DNA from: Manis javanica
Lineage: Eukaryota; Chordata; Mammalia; Pholidota; Manidae
DNA length: 64,000 nt
Direction of reading: 5' to 3'
Assembly (NCBI RefSeq): GCF_040802235.1
Contig: NC_133174.1
Span: forward strand, 106,211,647-106,275,646
How positions within the stretch are numbered: position 1 is the first letter of the stretch; each line of letters begins with the position of its first letter. Made by a program: the position numbers and the translations under genes. Shown here piece by piece: positions 23,990 to 35,114 of this stretch. Under the pieces are notes generated by a model. That model worked only from the letters and a program-made list of their open reading frames with translations, did not search any database and was not told the DNA's origin.

Positions 23990-26740
23990 GTAACCTCAAA
24001 TCCAAAGCCTGCAAAGGCAATAAGTACATATCTATTGATAATCACCCTAAATGTAAATGGACTGAATGCACCAATCAAAAGACACAGAGTAACAGAATGG
24101 ATAAAAAAGCAAGACCCATCTATATGCTGCTTACAAGAGACACACCTCAAACCCAAAGATATATACAAACTAAAAGTGAAGGGATGGAAAAAGATATTTC
24201 ATGCAAACAATAGGGAGAAAAAAGCAGGTGTTGCAGTACTTGTATCAAACAAAATACACTTCAAAACAACGAAAGTAACAAGAGATAAAGAAGGACATTA
24301 CATAATGATAAACGGAGCAGTCCAACAAGAGGATATAACCATTATAAATATATATGCACCCAACATAGGAGCACCAAAATATGTGTCACAAATACTAACA
24401 GAATTAAAGGATGAAATAGAATGCAATGCTTTCATTTTAGGAGACTTCAACACACCACTCACTCCAAAGGACAGATCAACAAGACAGAAAATAAGTAAGG
24501 ACACAGAGGCACTGAACAACACACTAGAACAGACAGACCTAACAAACATCTACAGAACTCTACACCCAGAAGCAGCAAGATACACATTCTTCTCAAGGGC
24601 ACATGGAACATTTTCCAGAATAGACCACACACTAATCCACAAAAAGAGCCTCAGTAAATTCAAAAAGATTGAAATTCTACCAACCAACTTCTCAGATCAC
24701 AAAGGTATAAAACTAGAAATAAATTGTACAAAGAAAACAAAAAAGGCTCACAAACACATGGAGGCTTAACAACATGCTCCTAAATAATCAATGGATGAAT
24801 GACCAAATTAAAACAGAGATTAAGCAATATATGGAGAAAAATGACAACAACAGCACAAAGCCCCAACTTCTGTGGGACGCAGCAAAGGCAGTTCTAAGAG
24901 GAAAGTATACAGCAATCCAGGCCTGTTTAAAGAAGGAAGAACAATCCCAAATGAATAGTCCAAAGTCACAATTATTGAAACTGGAAAAAGAAGAACAAAT
25001 GAGGCCCAAAGTCAGCAGAAGGAGGGACATATTAAACATCAAAGAAGAAATAAATAAAATTGAGAAGAATAAAACAATAGAAAAAAATCAATGAAACCAA
25101 GAGCTGGTTCTTTCAGAAAATAAACAAAATAGATAAACCCCTAGCCAGACTTATTAAGAGAAAAATAGAATCTACACACGTAAAGAGAATCAGAAATGAG
25201 AAAGGAAAAATCACAATGGACTCCACAGAAATACAAAGAACTATTAGAAAATACTATGAAAATCTATATGCTAACAAGCTGGAAAACCTAGAAGAAATGG
25301 ACAACTTCCTAGAAAAATACAACCTTCTAAGACTGACCAAGGAAGAAACAGAAAATCAAAACAGACCAATTACCAGCAATGAAAATGAATCAGTAATCAA
25401 AAAACTACGTAAGAACAAAACTCCCAGGCCAGATGGAGTCACTGCTGAATTTTATCAGACATACAGAGAAGACAGAAAAGACATAATACCCATTCTCCTT
25501 TAAGTTTTCCAAAAAATAGAAGAGGAGGGAATACTTCCAAACTCATTCTATGAACCCAACATCACTCTAATACCAAAACCAGGCAAAGACTGCACAAAAA
25601 TAGAAAATTACAGACTAATATCCCTGATGAACATAGATGCAAAAATACTCAACAAAATATTAGCAAACCAAATTCAAAAATATATCAAGAGGATCATACA
25701 CCATGATCAAGTGGGACTCATCTCAGGGATGCAAGGATGGTACCACATTCGAAAATCCATCAACATCATCCACCACATCAACAAAAAGGACAAAAAACAC
25801 ATGATCTTCTCCATAAATGCTGAAAAAGCATTCAACAAAATTCAACATCCATTCATGATAAAAATTCTCAACAAAATGGGTATAGAGGGCAAGTATCTCA
25901 ACATAATAAAGGCCATATATGACAAACCCACAGCCAACATCATACTTAACAGCAAGAAGCTGAAAGCTTTTCCTCTAAGATCGGGAACAAGACAGGGATG
26001 TGCCCACACTCCCCACTGTTATTCACCATAGTACTGGAGGACCTAGCCATGGCAATCAGGCAAAACAAAGAAATACAAGGCATCCAGATTGGTAAAGAAG
26101 AAGTCAAACTGTGACTATTTGTAGATGACATGATATTCTACATTAAAAAAACCTAAAGACTCCACTCCAAAACTACTAGAACAAATATCTGAATTCAGCA
26201 AAGTTGCAGGATACAAAATTAAAACACAGAAATCTGTTGCTTTCCTATACACTAACAATGAACTAGCAGAAAGAGAAATCAGGAAAACAATTCCATTCAC
26301 TCTAGCATCAAAAAGAATAAAATACCTAGGAATAAACCTTACCAAGGAAGCGAAAGACCTATACCCTGAAAACTATAAGACACTCTTCAGAGAAATTAAA
26401 GAGGACACTAACAAATGGAAACTCATCCCATGCTCTTGGCTAATATTGTCAAAATGGCCATCCTCCTTAAAGCAAACTACAGATTCAATGCAATCCCTAT
26501 CAAAATACCAACAGTATTCTTCAACGAACTGGAACAAATAGTTCTAAAATTCATACGGAACCACCAAAGACCCCAAATAGCCAAAGCAATCCTGAGAAGG
26601 AAGAATAAAACGGGGGAGATCTGGCTTCCCAACTTCAAGTATCAAGACAATTTGGTATTGGCACAAGAACAGACCGAAAGACCAGTGGAACAGAAGAGAG
26701 TCCAGATATTAATCCAAGCATACATGGTCAATTAATATAC
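23990..26740 (+). pseudogene. L1 copy A ORF2 (endonuclease and reverse transcriptase), broken
   Basis: ORF2p nicks the target and reverse transcribes L1 RNA. The endonuclease part is readable from about 23999 ([31 protein letters not shown]). Frame breaks fall near 24769 and 25094, with stops around 25501. The RT core is present in pieces. The catalytic motif reads FVDD (26118-26129) instead of FADD and sits directly behind a TGA (26112-26114). The remaining C-terminal part lies past the insertion, at 34171-35113. Non-functional. Confidence 0.85.
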
Positions 26741-26858
26741 ACTAAAGGAGCCATGGATATACAGTGAGGAAATGACAGCCCCTTCAACATCTGGTGTTGG
26801 AAAACTGGACAGCTAGTTGTAAGAGAATGAAAGTGGATCATTGTCTAATCCCATATAC

Positions 26859-26871
26859 AAAAGTAAATTCA
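26859..26871 (+). repeat. Left target-site duplication of the copy B/ERV composite
   Basis: AAAAGTAAATTCA, identical to 34158-34170. Joining copy A across the two restores a continuous ORF2 match to copy C at 50351-50364. Confidence 0.9.
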
Positions 26872-27449
26872 GGTGGGGGTGGAGCCAGGATGGTGGCGTG
26901 AGTAGAGCAGTGGAAATCTCCTCCCAAAAACACATAGAGCTATGAAAATATAACAAAGAAAAATCTTCCTAAAATAGAGACCACAGGACACAGGACAACA
27001 TCCAGACCACATCCACACCTGCAAGAACCCAGCGCCTTGCGAAGGGGGTAAGATACAAGGCCCGGCCCGGCGGGACCCGAGCGCACCTCCCCCGGCTCCC
27101 GGCGGGTGGAAAGAAACCGGAGCGGTTTTTTTTTGGCGAGTGCTTTTTCGAAGCCTTAAAGGGACGGGCCCCCGTTGCTAGGGAGGCAGGGTGGCGGGAC
27201 CGGTGAGCAGGTGCCTGGGACTGGCGCCTGAGGACAAAGAATATCCCGCGTTTCTCCCTGCGGGACCGGTGGGTGGGTGCCTGAGACCGGCGCCTGAGGA
27301 CGGAGGAAATCGCGTGTATTTCACCTTTTTTTTTTTCTCTTTTTGGCGAGCGCTTTTTGGAAGCCTTAAAGGGACAGGGACCCCGGTGCTAGGGAGGCAG
27401 GGCGGCGGGACTGGTGAGCGGGTGCCTGGGACCAGCGCCTGAAGACAAG
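26872..27449 (+). promoter_or_regulatory. L1 copy B 5' UTR with tandem promoter monomers
   Basis: GC-rich and CpG-rich, opening GGTGGGGGTGGAGCC. The block from TTTTGGCGAGTGCTTTTT (27131) to GCCTGAGGACAAAG recurs at 27341 (TTTTGGCGAGCGCTTTTT to GCCTGAAGACAAG), a 210-base period. A partial third copy of the GGGACCGGTG/GCCTGAG part is near 27262. Repeated monomers as L1 promoters are known from mouse. Confidence 0.75.
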
Positions 27450-27572
27450 AAACAGAAGGGCCTTGAACCAAGGATATGATGGTGGGATTAAACAATTCCC
27501 AGACAAGCAAAAGCTGAGGGATTTTGCTTCCCACAAACCACCTCTACAGGGCATCCTACAGGGACTGCTCTA
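27450..27572 (+). pseudogene. L1 copy B ORF1 remnant
   Basis: Only the last part of ORF1 is left: it resumes at AACAGAAGGGCCTTGAACC, which corresponds to about 23570 in copy A. A further 30-odd bases are missing behind that point. It ends with the same GGACTGCTCTAG stop. At least 230 codons are absent. Confidence 0.85.
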
Positions 27573-27741
27573 GATGGGAGCACCCCTAAAGAGAACACAG
27601 AACAAAACACACAACATATGAAGAAGGGAGGAGGAGGAATAAGAAGGGAGAGAAGAAAAGAATCTCCAGACAGTGTATATAACAGCTCAATAAGCGAGCT
27701 AAGTTAGGCAGTAAGATACTAAAGAAGCTAACCTTGAACCT

Positions 27742-30330
27742 TTGGTAACCACGAATCTAAAGCCTGCAATGGCAATAAGTACATATCTCTCAATAGTCAC
27801 CCTAAATGTAAATGGACTTAACGCACCAATCAAAAGACATAGAGTAATAGAATGGATAAAAAAGCAAGACCCATCTATATGCTGCTTACAAGAAACTCAC
27901 CTTAAACCCAAAGATAAGCATAGACTAAAAGTCAAGGGATGGAAAAACATATTTCAGGCAAACAACAGTGAGAAGAAAGCAGGGGTTGCAGTACTAATAT
28001 CAGACAAAATAGACTTCAAAACAAGGAAAGTAACAAGAGATAAAGAAGGATACTACATAATGATAAAGGGCTCAGTCCAACAAGAGGATATAACCATTCT
28101 AAATATATATGCACCCAATACAGGAGCACCAGCATATGTGAAGCAAATACTAACAGAACTAAAGAGGGAAATAGACTGCAATGCATTCATTGTAGGAGAC
28201 TTCAACACACCACTCACCCCAAAGGATAGATCCACCGGGCAGAAAATAAGTAAAGACACACAGGCACTGAACAACACACTAGAACAGATGGACCTAATAG
28301 ACATCTATAGAACTCTACATCCAAAAGCAACAGGATATACATTCTTCTCAAGTGCACATGGAACATTCTCCAGAATAGACCACATACTAGCTCACAAAAA
28401 GAGCCTCAGTAAATTCCAAAATATTGAAATTCTACCAACCAATTTTTCAGACCACAAAGGTATGAAAGTAGAAATAAATTCTACAAAGAAAACAAAAAGG
28501 CTCACAAACACATGGAGGCTTAACAACATGCTACTAAATAATCAATGGATCAATGAACAAATCAAAATAGAGATCAAGGAATATATAGAAACAAATGACA
28601 ACAACAACACTAAGCCCCAACTTCTGTGGGATGCAGCGAAAGCAGTCTTAAGAGGAAAGTATATAGCAATCCAGGCACACTTGAAGAAGGAAGAACAATC
28701 CCAAATGAATAGTCTAACATCACAATTATTAAAACTGGAAAAAGAAGAACAAAGGAGGCCTAAAGTCAGCAGAAGGAGGGACATAATAAAGATCAGAGAA
28801 GAAATCAACAAAATTGAGAAGAATAAAACAATAGCAAAAATCAACGAAACCAAGAGCTGGTTCTTCGAGAAAATAAACAAAATAGATAAGCCTCTAGCCC
28901 AACTTATTACGAGAAAAAGAGAATCAACACAAATCAACATAATCAGAAATGAGAATGGAAAAATCACGACAGACTCCACAGAAATACAAAGAATTATTAA
29001 AGACTACTATGAAAACCTATATGCCAACAAGCTGGAAAACCTAGAAGAAATGGACAACTTCCTAGAAAAATACAACCTCCCAAGACTGACCAAGGAAGAA
29101 ACACAAAAGTTAAACAAACCAATTACAAGCAAAGAAATTGAATCAGTAATCAAAAAACTACCCAAGAACAAAACCCCGGGGCCGGACGGATTTACCTCGG
29201 AATTTTATCAGACACACAGAGAAGACATAATACCCATTCTCCTTAAAGTGTTCCACAAAATAGAAGAAGAGGGAATACTCCCAAACTCATTCTATGAGGC
29301 CAACATCACCCTAATACCAAAACCAGGCAAAGACCCCACCAAAAAAGAAAATTACAGACCAATATAACTGATGAATGTAGATGCAAAAATACTCAATAAA
29401 ATATTAGCAAACAGAATTCAACAGTATATCAAAAGGATCATACACCATGACCTAGTGGGGTTCATCCCAGGGATGCAAGGATGGTACAACATTCGAAAAT
29501 CCATCAACATCATCCACCACATCAACAAAAAGAAAGACAAAAACCACATGATCATCTCCATAGATGCTGAAAAAGCATTTGACAAAATTCAACATCCATT
29601 CATGATAAAAACCCTCAGCAAAATGGGAATAGAGGGCAAGTACCTCAACATAATAAAGGCCATATATGATAAAACCACAGCCAGCATTATACTGAACAGC
29701 GAGAAGCTGAAAGCATTTCCTCTGAGATCGGGAACCAGACAGGGATGCCCACTCTCCCCACTGTTATTTAACATAGTACTGGAGGTCCTAGCCACGGCAA
29801 TCAGACAAAACAAAGAAATACAAGGAATCCAGATTGGTAAAGAAGAAGTTAAACTGTCACTATTTGCAGATGATATGATACTGTACATAAAAAACCCTAA
29901 AGACTCCACTCCAAAACTACTAGAACTGATATCGGAATACAGCAAAGTTGCAGGATACAAAATTAACACACAGAAATCTGTAGCTTTCCTATACACTAAC
30001 AACGAATCAATAGAAAGAGAAATCAGGAAAACAATTCCATTCACCATTGCATCAAAAAGAATAAAATACCTAGGAATAAACCTAACCAAAGAAGTGAAAG
30101 ACTTATACTCTGAAAACTACAAGTCACTCTTAAGAGAAATTAAAGGGGACACTAATAAATGGAAACTCATCCCATGCTCATGGCTAGGAAGAATTAATAT
30201 CGTCAAAATGGCCATCCTGCCCAAAGCAATATACAAATTTGATGCAATCCCTCTCAAATTACCAGCAACATTCTTCAATGAATTGGAACAAATAATTCAA
30301 AAATTCATATGGAAACACCAAAGACCCTGA
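27742..30330 (+). pseudogene. L1 copy B ORF2, endonuclease and RT domains with one internal stop
   Basis: One reading frame covers the endonuclease ([28 protein letters not shown]) and RT ([19 protein letters not shown], catalytic FADD at 29863-29874, [17 protein letters not shown]). The frame is interrupted only by TAA at 29365-29367, where copy A has TCC, and closes at TGA 30328-30330. Homology continues after that in other frames to about 31566 (including the Cys-rich WECK segment at 31141-31212). Catalytic residues are kept, but the protein cannot be made whole. Confidence 0.88.
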
Positions 30331-31566
30331 ATAGCCAAAGCAATCCTGAAAAAGAATAAAGTAGGGGGATCTCACTCCCCAACTTCAAGCTCTACTACAA
30401 AGCCATAGTAATCAAGACAATTTGGTACTGGCACAAGAACAGAGCCACAGACCAGTGGAACAGATTAGAGACCCCAGAAATTAACCCAAACATATATGGT
30501 CAATTAATATTTGATAAAGGAGCCATGGACATACAATGGCAAAATGACAGTCTCTTCAACAGATGGTGCTGGCAAAACTGGACAGCTACATGTAGGAGAA
30601 TGAAACTGGACCATTGTCTAACCCCATATACAAAGGTAAACTCAAAATGGATCAAAGACCTGAATGTAAGTCATGAAACCATTAAACTCTTGGGAAAAAA
30701 CATAGGCAAAAACCTCTTAGACATAAACATGAGTGACCTCTTCTTGAATATTATCTCCCTGGGCAAGGAAAACAACAGCAAAAATGAGCAAGTGGGACTA
30801 CATTAAGCTGAAAAGCTTCTGTACAGCGAAAGACACCATCAATAGAACAAAAAGGAACCCTACAGTATGGGAGAATATATTTGAAAATGACAGATCCAAT
30901 AAAGGCTTGACGTCCAGAATATATAAAGAGCTCACACGCCTCAACAAACAAAAAAAAAATAACCCCATTAAAAAATGAGCAGAGGAACTGAACAGACAGT
31001 TCTCCAAAAAAGAAATACAGATGGCCAAGAGACACATGAAAAGATGCTCCACATCGCTAATTATCAGAGAAATGCAAATTAAAACTACAATGAGGTATCA
31101 CCTCACACCAGTAAGGATAGCTGCCATCCAAAAGACAAACAACAACAAATGTTGGCGAGGCTGTGGAGAAAGGGGAACCCTCCTACACTGCTGGTGGGAA
31201 TGTAAATTAGTTCAACCATTGTGGAAAGCAGTATGGAGGTTCATCAAAATGCTCAAAACAGACCTACCATTTGACCCAGGAATTCCACTCCTAGGAATTT
31301 ACCCTAAGAACGCAGCAATCAAGTTTGAGAAAGACAGATGCACCCCTATGTTTATCGCAGTACTATTTACAATAGCCAAGAATTGGAAGCAACCTAAATG
31401 TCCATCGGTAGATGAATGAATGGATAAAGAAGATGTGGTACATATACACAATGGAATACTACTCAGCCATAAGAAGTGGAAAAATCCAACCATTTGAAGC
31501 AACATGGATGGAGCTGGAGAGTATTATGCTCAGTGAAATAAGCCAAGCAGAGAAAGAGAAATACCA
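30331..31566 (+). pseudogene. L1 copy B ORF2 C-terminal segment, several frames
   Basis: Readable ORF2 homology in pieces: HPTVWENIF-like, [15 protein letters not shown] and [18 protein letters not shown], with a stop at 30976-30978 and small indels (for example near 30352). Non-functional. Confidence 0.85.
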
Positions 31567-32254
31567 AATGATTTCACTCATCTGAGGAGTATAGGAACAA
31601 AGGAAAAACTGAAGGAATAAAACAGCAGCGGAATTACAGAACCCAAAAATGGACTAACAGGTACCAAAGGGAAAGGAACTGGGGAAGATGGGTGGGCAGG
31701 GAGGGATGGGGGGGGAAGAAGAAGAGGGGTATTAAGATTAGCATGCATGGCGGGGAGGGAGAAAGGGGAGGGTGGGCTGCACAACACAGAGAGGACAAGT
31801 AGTGACTCTACAACATTTTGCTAAGCTGATGGACAGTAACCGTAATGTGGTTGTTAGGGGGGACCTGATATAGGGGAGAGCATAGTAAACATAGTATTCT
31901 TCATGTAAGTGTAGATTAAAAATTTAAAAAAAAAAAAAAAAGAAAAGAAAGTAACAAAGAAAAGGGGGATTACTCCTTGACAGGATAAAACTATTGGTAA
32001 ATCAAAGATTAACGCATGCTTTAAATATCCTTAATGTTGATCACTTAAAGGGTGTCAGATGATCAGCTATGGAGGTACTCTTTTCTGATAATATTCCTTT
32101 CTCTTAATTAAAAAAAAAAAAAAAGCAGTTACTGTGTGCTGACCTCCAATGAGTTCTGCACAGTGGTATAGAGGGCATGTCAAAGTGTGGGCAAAGGGTC
32201 TGTTTGTTTCTATGCAGAAGATCAAGGCCTAGCTTGGATACCCAGAAAATGAAC

Positions 32255-32800
32255 TAAGATACGATATGAGGAGGAGCTTCCGGCATCAGCACTCTCTGGA
32301 GGACTTGTGCTGGGGGATGATCATCAAAAAGCCTCCACAGGTATCCGGACGATGCTGCGGTTGTGGCTGCATCCAGCCCACCGTCTCCTGGACTTGCCAT
32401 AGGAATGAGGAGGGAGATGTCTAGGCTGGCATGTGCATACAGTGAGACAACGAATTTGACCGGATCTGTACTGTTGGAACTCAACCAGGAGTTGGGAGGG
32501 GTGCAAGTTGTAGCACTCCAAAATCTCATGACTATAGACTATCTATGGTTAAAAGAACATATGGGATGTGAACAGATCCCAGAAATGGGCTGCTTTAATT
32601 TGTCTGATGGTTCAAGTACAGTTGGACAATATCCATCATATCATAGATAAATTTTCACAAATGCCTAGGGTGCCTAAATGGTTTTCTTGGCTTCACTGGA
32701 GATGGATGGTAATTATAGATTTGCTTTGTTTATGTCACCGTATTCCTATTATGTTAATATGTGTGTGCAAATTAGTTAGTAGTTTAAAACCTATACATAC
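32255..32800 (+). pseudogene. Retroviral env remnant, mostly transmembrane subunit, frame-shifted
   Basis: Stops and at least one frame change split the readable pieces. A heptad-rich ectodomain piece (around 32450-32600, with LQNLMTIDYL) is followed by a membrane-proximal tryptophan-rich stretch and a hydrophobic anchor (around 32660-32790). The Cys motif of covalent-type envelopes appears with one Cys replaced by Gly. Nearly all of the surface subunit is missing. It is an old, non-functional copy. Confidence 0.6.
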
Positions 32801-33434
32801 TTAAGGTACTATACAAGAAGATATGTCAAAGAAATAATCAATCCTCCCATGTTTCCTTCATATGCTACATCTATAGCTTTTCTTCTTCCTTCCTAATTAC
32901 AACCCTTAAATAGAATTCGTGCCTCATATCGAATTTACCGAGTATCATAATTCCTCCAGGTGGTAAAGATACCTCAAGACAAGTGCTGGGCATAGAAGCC
33001 ACAGGACATAAATCTGCAAAGAAGTAAAAAGCTAACCTTTGCAAACAATATGATTTCTCTCTCACTTACCAACTTTACATTTCCCTGTATGGCCCCGGAA
33101 GATGACTGGTTAGCCAGAGACGGGTAAGATTCCTCAAGGGAGGAACAACCTAAGACAGGCACAGTCGCAGGGGGGCCATCAGGTGAGAATTTGGGGATCA
33201 ACAGAGGTGAGGCTCAGAACCTCACCCCCCCTGCTTTGAGAGAAATCTTCTGCATCCGTGGATGTCTTGCTGCCCTTGTCTAGCCTGGATTAATACTTAG
33301 TCCATAGGCACACACCTGATCATCTGATCATCTACATTTGCCCTCTTACAGCACTAAACTATGTTTTCTACCTTTATCTTGCATCTACCTACCACTTCAG
33401 CATTTTATTAAAAATAAAAATAATAATAATAATA

Positions 33435-33764
33435 GGAGAAATGTGGGATCAACATATAAATCAAGTACAAAAATCACACGAATATTCATATTTGACCTGA
33501 TTGTTTATAGGTCATAATGCATGATCAAAACCGAAAGTTTCTGTGATGAATGCCCTTGTACTCTTCACCATGTAAGAATTTATTCACTATGTAAGAATTC
33601 GTTCACCATGTAAGAACTTGTTCGTTATGCTTCAGAAGATTGGAGACTGACGAGAATTAGGCTTGAGATGGATTAATGATTGTACATTGAGCGTTGACCC
33701 CCCTATACTGAATTTTATTGTTGTTAACAACCATTTGATCAATAAATATGAGAGATGCCCTCTC
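33435..33764 (+). repeat. U3-R unit 1 of the ERV-derived tail
   Basis: 330 bases from GGAGAAATGTGGGA to GATGCCCTCTC, then an A-rich tail (33765-33810). It contains three 19-base direct repeats (33564-33620), the 12-base palindrome GTTGTTAACAAC (33720-33731) and AATAAA at 33741-33746, 18 bases before the tail. Confidence 0.75.
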
Positions 33765-33826
33765 AAAAAATAAAATAAAATAAAAATTAAAAATTAAAAA
33801 ATAAAAGTAATAATAATAATAATAAG

Positions 33827-34149
33827 GGAGAAATGTGGGATTCACATATAAATCAAGTATAAAAATCAAATGAATATTCATATTTGACCTGATTGTCTGT
33901 AGTTCATAATGCGTGATCAAAACCGAAAGTTTCTGTGATGACTGCCCTTGTACTGTTCACCATGTAAGAACTTATTCACTATGTAAGAATTTGTTCACCA
34001 TGTAAGAACTTGTTTGTTATGTTTCAGAAGATTGGAGACTGTTGAGAATTAGGTTTGGAGTGGATTAATGATTGTGCATTGAGTCCCCTATACAGAATTT
34101 TATTGTTGTTAACAACCATTTGATCAATAAATATGAGAGATGCCCTCTC
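33827..34149 (+). repeat. U3-R unit 2, tandem copy
   Basis: 323 bases, offset 392 from unit 1 and highly similar. It carries the same three 19-base repeats (33956-34012), the same palindrome, and AATAAA at 34126-34131, followed by pure A (34150-34160). Preceded by (TAA)n, as unit 1 is. Confidence 0.75.
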
Positions 34150-34157
34150 AAAAAAAA

Positions 34158-34170
34158 AAAAGTAAATTCA
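34158..34170 (+). repeat. Right target-site duplication of the copy B/ERV composite
   Basis: AAAAGTAAATTCA directly after the poly-A of U3-R unit 2. The leading A bases could partly belong to the tail, so the certain duplication is AGTAAATTCA. Confidence 0.88.
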
Positions 34171-35114
34171 AAATGGATCGAAGACCTGAATGTAAGTTAT
34201 GAAACTGTAAAACTCTCAGAAAAAAACATAGGCAAAAATCTCTTAGACATAAACATGAGCAACTTCTTCATGAATATATCTCCCCAGGCAAGGAAACAAA
34301 AGCAAAAATGAACAAGTGGGACTATATCAAGGCGTAAAGCTTCTGTACAGCAAAGGACATCATCAATAGAACAAAAAGACATCCTACAGTATGGGAGAAT
34401 ATATTCATAAATGACATATCCAATAAAGGGTTGACATCCAAAATATATAAAGAGTTCACGCTCCTCAACAAACAAAAAGCAAATAATCCAATTGAAAAAT
34501 GGGCAGAGGAGATGAACAGACACTTCTCCAAAGAAGAAATTCAGATGGTCAACAGACACATGAAAAGATGCTCCACATCGCTAGTCATCAGAGAAATGCA
34601 AATTAAAACCACAATGAGATATCACCTCACACCAGTAAGGATGGCCACCATCCAAAAGACAAACAACAACAAATGCTGGCGAGGATGTGGAGAAAGGGGA
34701 ACCCTCCTACACTGCTGGTGGGAATGTAAATTAGTTCAGCCATTGTGAAAAGCAGTATGGAGGTTCCTCAAAAAACTAAAAATAGAAATACCATTTGACC
34801 CAGGAATTCCACTTTGAGGAATTTACCCTAAGAATGCAGCAGCCCAATTTGGAAAAGACAGATGCACCCCTATGTTTATCGTAGCACTATTTACAATAGC
34901 CAAGAAATGGAAACAACCTAAGTGTCCATCAGTAGATGAATGGATAAAGAAGATGTGGTACATATACACAATGGAATATTATTCAGCCATAAGAAGAAAA
35001 CAAATCCTACCATTTGCAACAACATGGATGGAACTAGAGGCTATTATGCTCAGTGAAATAAGCCAGGTGGAGAAAGACAAGTACCAAATAATTTCACTCA
35101 TTTGTGAAATATAA
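34171..35114 (+). pseudogene. L1 copy A ORF2 C-terminal part, downstream of the insertion
   Basis: Continues copy A ORF2 directly from the cut: [20 protein letters not shown], then the Cys/His-rich segment ([18 protein letters not shown]), with stops and a frame change near 34748-34818. Followed by the copy A 3' UTR to 35453. Confidence 0.85.

Larger units (their letters stand above)
26872..31945 (+). mobile_element. L1 copy B with promoter monomers, ORF1 deleted
   Basis: A long sense L1 inserted into copy A. From 5' to 3': a GC-rich 5' UTR (26872-27449) with a 210-bp-period repeat; a remnant of ORF1 C-terminus (27450-27572); ORF2 with two in-frame stops and later frame breaks; a 3' UTR with G-rich tract (about 31655-31720); and an A-rich tail (31918-31945). 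The 13-bp duplication AAAAGTAAATTCA stands at 26859-26871 and again at 34158-34170, beyond the attached ERV sequence. The first-strand nick site would read CTTTT/GT on the bottom strand, close to the L1 endonuclease preference. Confidence 0.92.
31946..34157 (+). mobile_element. ERV-derived 3' sequence (end of pol, deleted env, U3-R) attached to L1 copy B
   Basis: About 2.2 kb between the copy B A-tail and the 3' target duplication. From 5' to 3': a short unassigned part ending in A15 (about 32107-32122); a segment resembling the C-terminus of a retroviral integrase (around 32150-32260); an env remnant; a 3' untranslated part with the inverted repeat GGTGAGG..CCTCACC near 33207-33226; a (TAA)n stretch and polypurine GGAGAAATGTGGGA; and U3-R sequence ending at a polyadenylation site. 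The order is that of the 3' end of a retroviral transcript. No U5 is present, which suggests an RNA-derived copy rather than a provirus. Family not identified. Confidence 0.7.

Noticed and set aside
23954-24769. 271-codon endonuclease frame as a host gene
   Set aside because: Clearly the N-terminal part of L1 ORF2, interrupted at the same position where homology continues in another frame.
32363-32650. 95-codon frame as a domesticated env gene
   Set aside because: It starts out of the env frame, ends at a frame change before the membrane anchor and lacks the surface subunit; no sign of a preserved protein.
33564-33620. CRISPR-like array
   Set aside because: The 19-base repeats are directly adjacent with no spacers and lie in a retroviral U3 of a mammalian genome.
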